Shown piece by piece: positions 18,152 to 27,223 of a stretch of 64,000 nucleotides of DNA. Below the pieces are notes generated by a model. That model was given only the letters and a program-made list of their open reading frames with translations. It made no database searches and had not been told where the DNA came from. How positions within the stretch are numbered: position 1 is the stretch's first letter; every line of letters begins with the position of its first letter. A program made the translations under genes and the position numbers. Origin of the DNA: CAYSPG01 sp964432885 (lineage in GTDB: Bacteria; Bacteroidota; Bacteroidia; AKYH767-A; OLB10); contig CAYSPG010000005.1 of assembly GCA_964432885.1 (NCBI GenBank), positions 144,219 to 208,218 on the forward strand. Direction: 5' to 3'.

Positions 18152-18856
18152 TTATTTCTTCGGTTCTTCTTTGTCAATAGAAATTAACTCAACTTCAAAA
18201 ATTAAAGTTTCATAGGGGCCAATTGCGCCACCGGCACCGCGTTCGCCATACGCTAAGTTATATGGTATATACAGTTTCCACTTACTGCCAACGGGCATTA
18301 GTTGCAGGGCCTCTGTCCAACCGGGAATTACCTGGTTTACGCCAAATTGCGCAGGCTGCTTGCGGTCAACCGAGCTGTCAAACACTTTGCCGTCAATCGT
18401 TGTACCATGATAGTGTGTAGTAACTTTATCTTCAGCAGTTGGCTTAGCGCCTGTGCCCATAGTAATAACTTCGTACTGCAAACCGCTGGCTGTGGTGGTA
18501 ACACCGCTGCGTTTTTTGTTCTCATCCAAAAACTTTTGTCCTTTTTCAATGCTGGCTTTACTTTTTTCTTTTTCGCGTGCCTGAAAAAATGTTTGAATTA
18601 CTCCCTGGCAGGCTTCCTGTTGTATTTTAAGCGAGTCGCCTTTTAAGGCAGCTTTCATTGCAGCATTTAGTATGTCGGCATTTACAATAGCATCAAGCCC
18701 GTCTTTTTTAAGACTTGAGCCAACGCTTGCGCCAATGGCATAGCTGATAGAATCGGCTTGTGTTTTTAATTCAACATTGCCACCGGTGTTTTTTTGTGCA
18801 CATGCGCTAAAGGCTGTTGCCAGAAAACATAAAACTGCTTTTTGAGTGTGTTTCAT
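18152..18856 (-). CDS. FKBP-type peptidyl-prolyl isomerase lipoprotein
   Basis: Envelope folding catalyst of 234 residues. The N-terminus MKHTQKAVLCFLATAFSAC looks like a lipoprotein signal with Cys at 19. An FKBP N-terminal dimerisation domain (about 35-115, SYAIGASVGSSLKKDGLD) precedes the FKBP domain (about 125-228), which shows TTHYHGTTIDGKVFDSS, VIPGWTEALQLMPVGSK, YIPYNLAYGERG and FEVELISI. This is the FklB/FkpA/Mip layout, usual in length. It lies upstream of and in the same direction as the peptidase gene, but each has its own promoter element. Confidence 0.93.
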   Translation of the reverse strand: MKHTQKAVLCFLATAFSACAQKNTGGNVELKTQADSISYAIGASVGSSLKKDGLDAIVNADILNAAMKAALKGDSLKIQQEACQGVIQTFFQAREKEKSKASIEKGQKFLDENKKRSGVTTTASGLQYEVITMGTGAKPTAEDKVTTHYHGTTIDGKVFDSSVDRKQPAQFGVNQVIPGWTEALQLMPVGSKWKLYIPYNLAYGERGAGGAIGPYETLIFEVELISIDKEEPKK

Positions 18857-18892
18857 TTAATATGATTAATTGTTGATTTTAAAATGAGCGCG

Positions 18893-18900
18893 CAAATGTA
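18893..18900 (-). promoter_or_regulatory. -7 element of the FKBP gene
   Basis: Reads TACATTTG on the minus strand, an exact TAnnTTTG, 37 bases before the ATG. Confidence 0.55.
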
Positions 18901-19006
18901 AAATAATTTGAATATGGTTTTATTGGTTATCGTATCCAATAATATTGTTTTATTTGTTTTGAGAAAAGGAATTGAAACATATTTTTATGGCTGAAAAACT
19001 GTTAAA

Positions 19007-22000
19007 TTGAATAGCGAAGTTACTATCCTAAATTTTAAAGTTTTACTTGCATTTTTAATATACAGTAATGTATGTTTTTGTCAAAAAACAAAAATAAATT
19101 TTGAAACATTTACTGATGCGGACGGATTGTCTAGTAATTCAATTCAGTCAATAACACAGGATAATAAAGGCTTTATGTGGTTTGCTACTGAAAACGGGTT
19201 AAACAAATATGATGGATATACCTTTAAAAGTTTTAATAAAAATGATAATGATTCGCAAACAATAAGTAATAACCGGATTGAACAGGTATTTGCCGATAGC
19301 TTTGAAAACTTATATCTCAAAAGCGGTGATGGTTCGCTTAACATATTTGACTTAACAACTGAAAAAACAAACCGCTATACAGATTCACTGCCTAACGGAA
19401 TTCCCAATAAAAACATTGCTTACATTTTGCCAGCTTCAAATAATATTTTATGGTTGGGCACTAATGACAAAGTCATTTATAAAATATTTATTGAAGGAAA
19501 AGGTATTACACCCGAAACAAAATATTTTAAGTACAAAGTTCCTCAGGAGCTGCAGGACGAATCCAGCAGACTTTTTTCAATGTACCATGACGACAAGGGA
19601 ACTCTTTGGATATCTGACGTAAGTTGGATCTACATAAAAATGATTCCTGATGAAAGGGTGTTAAATAAATACAGGTTTGAAAAGTTTGATTCTCGTTTTC
19701 TAAATCAAAATAACCGCTACCCTTTTCATATTGGGTCCATTGCTCAGGATAAGAAAAAAAATTATTGGATTTCGACATACTATGAAGTAATACAGTTTAA
19801 CGCTCAGGGCAAATTGCTTAATACATGGTCGCCAGAAGGCGAAGTGAGAGGAAATTTTGTTGAGCAAAATAATTTTATGTGGTTCTCAACCAATAAAGGC
19901 ATTGCACGAATTAATACACTGAATAATGAACCCGAATATTTTAATTACGAGGCTGACAATAAAAATTCTGTTGCATTTATTTTTATTAATGGTATTTATA
20001 TTGACAAGCAACAAATAGTTTGGGCAGGAACTCCCAATGGTTTAAGCAGGTTTGATAGCAAAGTAAAAAAGTTTGCATTGTTTAACAGAAAAAATGGTTC
20101 TCAAAAAAACGACTTGCTTGATAATCGCATTCGAGCAATTGCTGCCAATGAAAAAGGAATTGTTTGGCTTGGAACTGACCAGCATGGCTTGAGCAGGTAC
20201 GATGTAAATACTGGCGTTTATAAAAACTTCGTTCACACAGGAAAAAGTAAAAATGAAATTGCCGATAACAGTTACGGAAGTCTTTACTGTATTAACGACA
20301 GTGTATGGTCCGCTGTCCGGCTCTCAGAAGTGCAGGTTATTGATGATTTTAATGGAAATATTTCAAAGTGCAAAACGGATAATAAGGAAGCGTATATAGT
20401 TAAATCAATTGCAAAAGACTTGAACGGTTTTTTATGGTTGGGTGGCAATAACAGTCTTTGCCGGTTAAATCGTTTTACAAATAAAATTTCGATAATTGAT
20501 TTAAAAACACTTGGCATACCCTTGCCATATTCCGTGCGCGCTTTGTCAATTGATAGTTTAAATACGCTTTGGATTGGTTTGGAATCGGGTGGTATTTTAT
20601 GCAACATAAAACTTGATAAAAAGAGTGAACCAATAAGTTTAAAAAAGTATATATTGCCGGGAAACCTAATTGGAACATATAATGGCAATACTATTAATAC
20701 TATTTGTGTAAGAGGTAACAATATTTGGATGGGCACTTATGGTGGAGGATTAAAAACATTTAATACAATAAAATCAGAATTTAAAGTATGGGGTAAAAAC
20801 AACGGACTGCCCGATGAAATTGTGTATGGAATTATGGATGATAACAAAGGCAATCTGTGGATGAGTACGAATAAAGGAATTTCCAAATTTATAATCAGCA
20901 CAGAAACATTTTTTAATTATTCATCAGCCGATGGACTTCAGGGTAATGAATACAATAGTGGGGCTTACTGTAAAAATTCTACTGGACATATGTTTTTTGG
21001 CGGCACCAATGGTTGGAACATGTTTCATCCGGATAGTATAAAACAGAATACCTTCGAACCCGAAGTTGTATTTACCGACTTTCAAATTTTTAACAAACCT
21101 GTTCAAGTAAACGAGAGTTCTGTACTCAAAAAAAATCTGAACTATGCTGATGAACTTGTTCTTCAAAGCACCCAGTCTGTTTTTTCGTTTGAATTTGCAG
21201 CGCTTAATTTTACCAATAGCGTAAAAAATAATTATCAATACAAACTTGACGGCTACGATACCGATTGGCAGCACACCGGCACCCGAAGATTTATAACCTT
21301 TACCAATCTTAACCCGGGTAATTATACGTTAAAAATAAAAGGCAGTAATAACGATGGTGTGTGGAGTACAAAAATTAAAACGCTGCGCATTGTAATACTT
21401 CCTGCATGGTATCAAACATGGTGGTTTAAAGCACTTATTGCATTAGCTGTATTTCTATTGATTGCAACAGCGGCATTTTTTGTTGTCCGCTTCAGGCGAA
21501 TTAAAAAAGAAGAGCAACGCAAAATCCGCGACCAGATAAAAAAAGATTTGCACGATGATTTAAAAAGCGATTTGGCAGCTATACAAAGCAAAGCAGGTTT
21601 GGTAGCAAAAGTGTTGCAGCGTGGTGATAACGAAAGAGCAATCGCACGTTCAAACGAAATTTCTGAACTTACACAACGTGCACTTTCAACAGTGGATGAT
21701 TTATCGTGGGCATTTAATCCTGCCGAGGATTCAACCACCGAACTTTTTAAGCGCATGAAAAATTTTATTGTAGCCATAATGCCCGAAGAAATTAATTACT
21801 CACTTGAAACTCCACAGCACGATGTTGATATTGTATTGCCATTTAAAACGCGCAAGCATTTTTATTTGATTTTTAAAGAATGTTTATACAATATGGTTAA
21901 ACATTCAAAATGCAAAAACGCATTTATTCATTGGGAAATACAAAACGAAAAACTTTTTCTGACTATTAAAGATGATGGCGTTGGATTTGATTTAAAAAAC

Positions 22001-22123
22001 CTTTCACGTAAAAACGGACTCACTCACATACAGGAACGAGCCACAGAAATAAATGGAAAACTAACCATAGAATCACAACCAAACAGGGGAACAATAATTA
22101 CCCTTGAAATAGCTACTACATGA
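19007..22123 (+). CDS. Hybrid-propeller sensor histidine kinase (Reg_prop, Y_Y_Y, HisKA_3-type)
   Basis: Membrane sensor kinase of 1038 residues. The start is TTG at 19007: a stop lies 15 bases upstream, no ATG precedes the signal peptide (about 1-26, ending VCFCQ), and translation from TTG gives a complete one. Residues about 30-700 are two-component-regulator propeller repeats (DNKGFMWFATENGLNKYDG, DKGTLWISD). A Y_Y_Y domain follows (about 730-798), then one transmembrane helix (about 805-829), a dimerisation helix with the phospho-acceptor His849 in DLHDDL, and an ATPase domain with ECLYNMVKHS and DDGVGFD. It senses a periplasmic, often glycan, signal. The cognate regulator gene follows at 22175. 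Confidence 0.93.
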   Translation: MNSEVTILNFKVLLAFLIYSNVCFCQKTKINFETFTDADGLSSNSIQSITQDNKGFMWFATENGLNKYDGYTFKSFNKNDNDSQTISNNRIEQVFADSFENLYLKSGDGSLNIFDLTTEKTNRYTDSLPNGIPNKNIAYILPASNNILWLGTNDKVIYKIFIEGKGITPETKYFKYKVPQELQDESSRLFSMYHDDKGTLWISDVSWIYIKMIPDERVLNKYRFEKFDSRFLNQNNRYPFHIGSIAQDKKKNYWISTYYEVIQFNAQGKLLNTWSPEGEVRGNFVEQNNFMWFSTNKGIARINTLNNEPEYFNYEADNKNSVAFIFINGIYIDKQQIVWAGTPNGLSRFDSKVKKFALFNRKNGSQKNDLLDNRIRAIAANEKGIVWLGTDQHGLSRYDVNTGVYKNFVHTGKSKNEIADNSYGSLYCINDSVWSAVRLSEVQVIDDFNGNISKCKTDNKEAYIVKSIAKDLNGFLWLGGNNSLCRLNRFTNKISIIDLKTLGIPLPYSVRALSIDSLNTLWIGLESGGILCNIKLDKKSEPISLKKYILPGNLIGTYNGNTINTICVRGNNIWMGTYGGGLKTFNTIKSEFKVWGKNNGLPDEIVYGIMDDNKGNLWMSTNKGISKFIISTETFFNYSSADGLQGNEYNSGAYCKNSTGHMFFGGTNGWNMFHPDSIKQNTFEPEVVFTDFQIFNKPVQVNESSVLKKNLNYADELVLQSTQSVFSFEFAALNFTNSVKNNYQYKLDGYDTDWQHTGTRRFITFTNLNPGNYTLKIKGSNNDGVWSTKIKTLRIVILPAWYQTWWFKALIALAVFLLIATAAFFVVRFRRIKKEEQRKIRDQIKKDLHDDLKSDLAAIQSKAGLVAKVLQRGDNERAIARSNEISELTQRALSTVDDLSWAFNPAEDSTTELFKRMKNFIVAIMPEEINYSLETPQHDVDIVLPFKTRKHFYLIFKECLYNMVKHSKCKNAFIHWEIQNEKLFLTIKDDGVGFDLKNLSRKNGLTHIQERATEINGKLTIESQPNRGTIITLEIATT

Positions 22124-22139
22124 TTATGTAGTATTTTTT
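22114..22139 (+). terminator. Possible intrinsic terminator at the end of the kinase gene
   Basis: An 8-bp perfect stem (TACTACAT / ATGTAGTA, loop GATT) overlaps the kinase stop codon and is followed by six T. It is AT-rich, so it may be weak; with the promoter at 22155 it suggests kinase and regulator can be transcribed separately. Confidence 0.45.
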
Positions 22140-22154
22140 AAAACTCCAGCGCAA

Positions 22155-22172
22155 TACATTTGTTGCATCAAA
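22155..22172 (+). promoter_or_regulatory. Promoter and palindrome of the response-regulator gene
   Basis: TACATTTG (22155-22162) is an exact -7 element. It overlaps TTTGTTGCATCAAA (22159-22172), palindromic at 12 of 14 positions, which recurs with one change before the 23039 gene. The ATG follows at 22175, leaving a leader of only a few bases. It may be a regulator binding site; inference. Confidence 0.5.
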
Positions 22173-22174
22173 CT

Positions 22175-22837
22175 ATGGACTCTATCCGATTACTTATTTA
22201 CGAAGACAAAACCGTAACACGCGAAAGCCTGTGCGAACTTTTTGAAGACGAAGCCGGCTTTGAAATGAAAGGCGCTTTTTCTAACTGTAACACCGTAATT
22301 GATGATGTGGAAAAACTGCAACCGCATATTGTTATTATGGATAAAGAAATGCCGGGCACGGACGGTTTGCAGGGATTGATAAAAATAAAATCAACCCACC
22401 CTGAAATAGATGTGATAATGCACACCGGCTTGGAAGACGATGAAACCATTTTTAAATGCCTACAGGCCGGTGCATCGGGTTATGTAAAAAAAGGTTTGCC
22501 TTATTTGCAATTGCTTGATTATATACGCATAGTAAAAAATGGTGGTACCATGTTTTCGCCCAGCATTGCGGGCAAGGTGCGTGATTTTTTTTTGTATGGC
22601 GCACCAAAAAATTCAAACGAATACAATCTTACTCCTAAGGAAAAACAGGCGCTTGGTTTTTTATGCGATGGCTTAAGCCAAAAACTTATTGCGGAAAAAA
22701 TGGATATATCCATTAACGGAGTAGCAGCACACTTAAAAAATATTTTTCGCAAACTGCAGGTAAACTCAGCACCTGAGGCTGTAGCCAAATCAATCCGTTT
22801 ACGCTTGATAGAACGCGATAAACTTCGGTTTGAATAA
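22175..22837 (+). CDS. NarL/LuxR-family response regulator
   Basis: Cytoplasmic transcription factor of 220 residues, probable partner of the propeller kinase 51 bases upstream. The receiver has acidic E10/D11, phospho-acceptor Asp56 in VIMDKEMPG, Thr84 in MHTG and Lys105 in YVKKG, so it looks competent for phosphorylation. A LuxR-type helix-turn-helix fills about 152-212 (LTPKEKQALGFLCDGLSQK, ISINGVAAHLKNIFRKL). I used the ATG at 22175; an upstream TTG at 22160 would lie inside the promoter. It may regulate itself and the secreted-protein genes that follow. Confidence 0.93.
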   Translation: MDSIRLLIYEDKTVTRESLCELFEDEAGFEMKGAFSNCNTVIDDVEKLQPHIVIMDKEMPGTDGLQGLIKIKSTHPEIDVIMHTGLEDDETIFKCLQAGASGYVKKGLPYLQLLDYIRIVKNGGTMFSPSIAGKVRDFFLYGAPKNSNEYNLTPKEKQALGFLCDGLSQKLIAEKMDISINGVAAHLKNIFRKLQVNSAPEAVAKSIRLRLIERDKLRFE

Positions 22838-22884
22838 AGATTTATTTGACGTTTGATGTTTGAAGTTGCTATAATACAGACCAC

Positions 22885-22930
22885 ACTAACAACAAACATC
22901 AAACATCAAACATCAAACATCAAACTACAA
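22885..22930. repeat. ACATCAA tandem microsatellite
   Basis: Four to five 7-bp units of the form ACATCAA lie between the regulator gene and the next gene. The flanking GTTTGATGTTTGAAG (22851-22865) is the partial inverse of the repeat, so the stretch could fold into a hairpin. Copy number of such runs is often unstable. Confidence 0.6.
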
Positions 22931-22993
22931 ACAACAAACTTCAAACCTCTTTCCTTACCTGTTTATGTAATTGACGCGCGCTTTTTTTCACTA

Positions 22994-23011
22994 CATATTT
23001 GTCGCATCAAA
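22994..23011 (+). promoter_or_regulatory. Promoter-like element and motif copy before the 23039 gene
   Basis: CATATTTG (22994-23001) matches 7 of 8 positions with allowance for the first base of TAnnTTTG. It overlaps TTTGTCGCATCAAA (22998-23011), the near-copy of the motif at 22159. The ATG is 28 bases downstream of the motif. Confidence 0.45.
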
Positions 23012-23038
23012 TCATAACCAATTTAAAAACAAATAAAA

Positions 23039-23845
23039 ATGAAAAAGTTAATCCTATTACTTGTTGCCATATTAAGTGCACAATTAACATCAGCCCAATC
23101 CATGCGAGATGTGGTTTATTTAAAAAGCGGTTCGGTTATAAAAGGAATTATTACCGAGCAATATCCTGACTCGCTTATTAAAATTAAAATTTCGGACGGA
23201 AGCATCATGGCTTACAAAACATCTGAAATAGAAAAAATGCTGCGCGAAGAAATGCCTTCTATTGCAAACGCATTAAAAGAAAAACCAAATACCAAAGAGT
23301 ATGGCGGGCATTTTGGAATTGGAGTAGCTATTGGTGGTGGTGGTATTCTTGGTGTGCCAATGCGGGTGGGCTTAAGCAATATGTTTGTTTTAGAGGCCGG
23401 TGTTTTTTTAAGACCTTCTTATTACTATAAAAAAACTAAAACAACTCATAAGGTAATTGACAATAATGGAAATGTTGTTTATGAATATTATGATGAGAAG
23501 GAAGACCAGAAGTTTGCGTGCCCGCCAATGATTGCCGGAGGCGCAAATATTTTCTTTGGAGAAAATTATAATGAGCGCTCAGGAAAAATAGTAAGAAACG
23601 GAATGACATTTAAAGTGGGGCACACCATTACCCCCGATTTTACCGAAAACATGTATGCCGTTGGCTGGGCACGCGAACGTTTTTTAGAAAAGAGAAAACG
23701 GCAATCATACATACTTGAGCTTGGATTGGGCGTTTTGCATTATGGTGGCGACAACTCTCCTCTTGGCGAAGAAATTGATGAGGATATTCCTGCCATTCCG
23801 ATAATTTTCTGGAAGTTTCATTGGAACTGGTATGTGGTAAAATAA
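23039..23845 (+). CDS. Secreted protein with Sm/SH3-like strand motif, possible outer-membrane barrel
   Basis: Unassigned exported protein of 268 residues with a signal peptide (1-19, ending TSAQ). Residues about 23-65 carry the motif DVVYLKSGSVIKGIITEQYP through SDGSIMAYKTSEIEKM, a small beta module seen at the start of many Bacteroidota envelope proteins. From about 80 on, alternating hydrophobic strands with Gly-rich turns (HFGIGVAIGGGGILGVPMRVG) suggest a small barrel. It is the first gene downstream of the response regulator and shares its promoter motif, so it is a candidate target. Confidence 0.7.
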   Translation: MKKLILLLVAILSAQLTSAQSMRDVVYLKSGSVIKGIITEQYPDSLIKIKISDGSIMAYKTSEIEKMLREEMPSIANALKEKPNTKEYGGHFGIGVAIGGGGILGVPMRVGLSNMFVLEAGVFLRPSYYYKKTKTTHKVIDNNGNVVYEYYDEKEDQKFACPPMIAGGANIFFGENYNERSGKIVRNGMTFKVGHTITPDFTENMYAVGWARERFLEKRKRQSYILELGLGVLHYGGDNSPLGEEIDEDIPAIPIIFWKFHWNWYVVK

Positions 23846-23893
23846 TTTTTTAAATCATCAAACTAAATCACTAACACTTAAAACAAACAAATT

Positions 23894-24502
23894 ATGACAC
23901 ACATTAAAAAAACATTATTTGCAATGCTTGCAATAGGATTTGCCTTAAACTCATGCACCGTTGAAAAAAGAAAACATCTTTCCGGTTATCATATTGAATG
24001 GAACCGCTCTGCAAATACGGCAAGTAAGACGCAACCCGTTCAACAAATAAAACCGATAGGACAAATACAGTTGTCAAATCATTTTGCCGATAACTACCAT
24101 TTAAAAACAGAAGTTTCTATACCTGACAAAAACCTTACTGCATCCATTACTAAAAATCAAATGGCTTCAACCAAAAATGATAAGATGCCAACTGTATTAA
24201 AGAATGAAATTGTTCATGTAGAAAATGAATCGCATACCGCTTTGCATTTCTCAAAATCAGGAAGCGAACTACCTGCTGTTAAAAAGGAGCAAATCAAAAG
24301 CAAATTGGCAAATAACTTTATTTATAAACTGCTTGTTTTTTTTGGTATAGGAGTAATACTACAGAAATTACACCGGGCCATTAAACAAAACCAAAATGCT
24401 GCGCATGAAAAAAAGAAAAATAAAACATGGGTGTTGATTTTGTTGCTGGTGGCATTATTATTAGCATTGGCTGTGTTTTTAACAACCTTGGCGGCTTTGT
24501 AA
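23894..24502 (+). CDS. Lipoprotein with C-terminal membrane segments
   Basis: Hypothetical protein of 202 residues. The N-terminus is a lipoprotein signal (FALNSC, Cys21) followed by TVEKRKHLSGYHIEWN, a head found in many short Bacteroidota lipoproteins. A polar, low-complexity middle precedes two hydrophobic stretches (about 140-155 and 175-200, TWVLILLLVALLLALAVFL). Its role is unknown. It follows the 23039 gene by 48 bases on the same strand and may be in its operon. Confidence 0.7.
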   Translation: MTHIKKTLFAMLAIGFALNSCTVEKRKHLSGYHIEWNRSANTASKTQPVQQIKPIGQIQLSNHFADNYHLKTEVSIPDKNLTASITKNQMASTKNDKMPTVLKNEIVHVENESHTALHFSKSGSELPAVKKEQIKSKLANNFIYKLLVFFGIGVILQKLHRAIKQNQNAAHEKKKNKTWVLILLLVALLLALAVFLTTLAAL

Positions 24503-24540
24503 AAATTGAAAATTTTAGAATTAATAAAAAACAAAATAAA

Positions 24541-25344
24541 ATGAAAAAGATAATACCGTTTTTAGCTTTTTACTTTTTGTTCATAAGTAATGAAATTATG
24601 AGTCAACAAATATTACTAAATGAAAATTTTGAATCCGGCACTCTTAATCCATTCATATCATTTCAATCATACGGAACATTTAATTCTAATCCTGGAATAA
24701 AAAACATAACCAATTTTGGTAGTACAAAATCCTTTGGGTTTGGTATTTCTACATGTCCATCAAATTGTTTTAATGGTTATTTGACTGATTTTACTTTAAC
24801 ATTTCCACCAATGACATTTGTTGACTCAATGCAATACTGTGAAATGGAATTGTTTGATAATTGGGGTTCAAAAGGAGACATTTATATTAATGGAAATGTT
24901 CTTGCTAAATCCTATATTGGAAATGTGCCTTCAAATGATGGAAGTCCGGATGTAACCCCAAGATGCAAGACAATTGTGATTAACCAACAGGTCAATACTA
25001 TCGTTTTGCATGTATGGGATATTACAACCCTAAGTGAAATTAATATTGATGATCTGATTGTTTATGGCACTTCAATATCTCAAACTACTGAAATTGACAA
25101 TACATTAAATAAATTATCAATTACACCCAATCCTTCAGCCGGAAGGTTTTATGTATCAACTCCTCAAAAAATAAATTACGGTGATTTAGAAATCTATGAT
25201 AAATTTAGTAATAGAATAATCAAAGAAAATTTTGTTAATGAATCTAAAAAAGAAATCAATCTCGAAGGTAGACCTAAAGGAATTTATTTTGTAAAAGTAA
25301 GTGATGGAGAAAAACAATATGTGCAAAAATTAGTAATTCAATAA
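24541..25344 (+). CDS. T9SS type A sorting domain-containing secreted protein
   Basis: Secreted protein of 267 residues from the ATG at 24541, which opens a signal peptide (ending EIMSQQ); longer frames run through the preceding gene. A jelly-roll-like domain (about 25-180, beginning ILLNENFESGTLNPF, with DNWGSKGDIYINGN) is followed by a T9SS C-terminal domain from about 195 (LSITPNPSAGRFYVS to VQKLVIQ). It would be exported by the type IX system. It is third in the run of plus-strand secreted-protein genes after the two-component system. Confidence 0.88.
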   Translation: MKKIIPFLAFYFLFISNEIMSQQILLNENFESGTLNPFISFQSYGTFNSNPGIKNITNFGSTKSFGFGISTCPSNCFNGYLTDFTLTFPPMTFVDSMQYCEMELFDNWGSKGDIYINGNVLAKSYIGNVPSNDGSPDVTPRCKTIVINQQVNTIVLHVWDITTLSEINIDDLIVYGTSISQTTEIDNTLNKLSITPNPSAGRFYVSTPQKINYGDLEIYDKFSNRIIKENFVNESKKEINLEGRPKGIYFVKVSDGEKQYVQKLVIQ

Positions 25345-25349
25345 ATACA

Positions 25350-25856
25350 ATGAAAAAAATATTCTTTTATCTAATAACGGCAATCGCTTGCAGCAGTTGC
25401 GCATCACTTGATGTAAAAAAAATGACCGTTAACGACCCTGCTTTTGTATTTGAGCCAACAAATAAAAAAGTTAAAGTATTGACCTATAAATCTTTTAAAT
25501 CAAATGTTATTGATTTAAAAAAATTTAATGGCGCATTAAAATCAAGCGTTAGCAATTCAAAAATTTTTATAACCGACACCACCAATGCCGATTATAAAAT
25601 ACGTGCAACGTTAGTTCACTGGATGCAACCGCCTGTAAGTTTAAATTTTCATACCGACCTGCGTGTAGAATATAAAATAGTAAAGGGAGAAGAATTGATA
25701 TTTGAAAAAACGATTGAAACCAATGGATTGGCAACTATGGGTGATGCGATAGTGGGAAGCAAGCGTTCCCTGATGTCATTTGAACGCGCAATAAAGAAAA
25801 ACATTGAGGAGTTTTTAAAAGCCATTTCGCAGGCTGAAGTTTTTAAAGCAAAGTAA
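25350..25856 (+). CDS. Lipoprotein, unknown function
   Basis: Protein of 168 residues with a lipoprotein signal (ITAIACSSC, Cys17). The remainder is an alpha/beta domain with YKIRATLVHWMQPP and FHTDLRVEYKIVKGEELIFEKTIET, patterned like periplasmic lipoproteins that assemble at the outer membrane, but no family is recognised with certainty. It starts five bases after the T9SS gene stop, so the two are co-transcribed. Confidence 0.7.
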   Translation: MKKIFFYLITAIACSSCASLDVKKMTVNDPAFVFEPTNKKVKVLTYKSFKSNVIDLKKFNGALKSSVSNSKIFITDTTNADYKIRATLVHWMQPPVSLNFHTDLRVEYKIVKGEELIFEKTIETNGLATMGDAIVGSKRSLMSFERAIKKNIEEFLKAISQAEVFKAK

Positions 25857-25872
25857 GAGCCTGTTTAAATTT
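25856..25872 (+). repeat. Solo half of the AGAGCCTGTTTAAATTT hairpin repeat
   Basis: Seventeen bases identical to the arm of the 22-bp-stem hairpin at 51885-51932, directly after a stop codon. The second arm is missing here. Confidence 0.55.
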
Positions 25873-25890
25873 CATAAATATAAAATCGTA

Positions 25891-27036
25891 TTAGTCAACC
25901 ACCACTTTTTTAGTTACCAACTCATTGCCACATGTTATAGTTACAAAGTAAATGCCTTTGCTTTTCATCTTTATTTCTGCACCTGTATCAAAGGGTGTTG
26001 CCTGGTAAACCAGTTGGCCAAGTGTATTAGATATTTGAATCAGCGTAATTGCGCTTGAAGTTGTTATGGTAACACGTCCCTTTGAAGGGTTTGGAAATAA
26101 ATATATGCCGGGTTGAGTAGAAGAGCCTGCATCAAACAATCCCAACGGAGAACCAGGATTACAGCTTGCTAAATCACCGTTTAAGGTAACAGGTGTTGGC
26201 ACAGGTGTGCCGATGATAGCTGTGGTGCCCGAAAATGTTACAGGCAATAATGTGTTGGGTGCAGTAGGGTTTCCTGGGCCTAACCCTAAATACAATGTAT
26301 CGTTTACCAGGAACATACCATACGCATTTCCGGTGTTAAATGTAAATGCATATTGATGCAGCAGCTGGCCCGATGGCGAGATAGCCACAATGCTATCGGC
26401 TTGTCCAAAGCCGTTTCCTGAAACCACCCATGCATTGCCTGAAGCATCAACTGCAATATCAGCAGCCGAAACTTTTTTAGGAAAAAAAGCATAAACGGAT
26501 GCCATTGTGGTTCCGTCATACTTTAATAAGTAATCGTTTGTGGCAGCATCCTTGCCATGAAGATACATGAGGTTGCCAAATCCGCCCATATTATAAAACG
26601 CGGTAATGCCTGTAGGTATTACCGGTGAAACAGTGAGCCATCCGGTTCCATCATAATATAACAAGCCACCTGCAGTAGGCAATTCTGTATAAAGAGTGGG
26701 GCTAAATGGGTTGCCGTTTAAGTTATTGCAAAAGGCAAGGCTGTAAGATGTTGTTCCGGTAATTACCTGCCCGGTTGGGGTAATAATATTTCCTGAAATC
26801 GAAAACTCCTCGGCATTGTTTCCAACACGTGCCCAAAAAGTGGTGGTGCCGCATGATAAACCTGCGCTGTTGTTTTTAATACTGGTAAAAGATGATGTGT
26901 TTTGCACTGGCACATTTTCATAAAAAGGTTCAGCCGGATTGATGCCTTGTTCAATGCCAGCATGGTTGATGGGGTTTTGTGCGAAGCATATTTTGCATAC
27001 CGCTAAAAAAAATAAGGTTGTAAATTTTATTTTCAT
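25891..27036 (-). CDS. T9SS type A sorting domain-containing secreted protein
   Basis: Secreted protein of 381 residues from the ATG at 27036; the signal peptide ends KICFAQ and an upstream ATG would lie on the promoter. The body (about 50-300) has propeller-like repeats of the type LMYLHGKDAATNDYLLKYDG and AADIAVDASGNAWVVSGN. The C-terminal T9SS domain starts IYLFPNPSKGRVTI and ends TKKVVVD. It should reach the cell surface by the type IX system. The substrate or partner is unknown. Confidence 0.88.
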   Translation of the reverse strand: MKIKFTTLFFLAVCKICFAQNPINHAGIEQGINPAEPFYENVPVQNTSSFTSIKNNSAGLSCGTTTFWARVGNNAEEFSISGNIITPTGQVITGTTSYSLAFCNNLNGNPFSPTLYTELPTAGGLLYYDGTGWLTVSPVIPTGITAFYNMGGFGNLMYLHGKDAATNDYLLKYDGTTMASVYAFFPKKVSAADIAVDASGNAWVVSGNGFGQADSIVAISPSGQLLHQYAFTFNTGNAYGMFLVNDTLYLGLGPGNPTAPNTLLPVTFSGTTAIIGTPVPTPVTLNGDLASCNPGSPLGLFDAGSSTQPGIYLFPNPSKGRVTITTSSAITLIQISNTLGQLVYQATPFDTGAEIKMKSKGIYFVTITCGNELVTKKVVVD

Positions 27037-27054
27037 TGCTGTTTTTGTTTTCAG

Positions 27055-27062
27055 CAAATGTA
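27055..27062 (-). promoter_or_regulatory. -7 element of the 25891-27036 gene
   Basis: Reads TACATTTG on the minus strand, an exact TAnnTTTG, 19 bases before the ATG at 27036. Confidence 0.55.
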
Positions 27063-27223
27063 CCGCAATTACAACATAAATGAAGCAGATGTTTAGTTGA
27101 TAAATCTATAACCTTGTCTGCATTTAGTCAACAACTTTTTTTTTATGACAGGTGCATTTAGATTAATGCAACTGATTTAAAAATCAGGTATATTCACACT
27201 ATAATACATAATAGAATATTAAA

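Noticed and set aside
22885..22930. CRISPR-like repeat array
   Set aside because: The repeat unit is about 7 bp with no spacers; it is a microsatellite.
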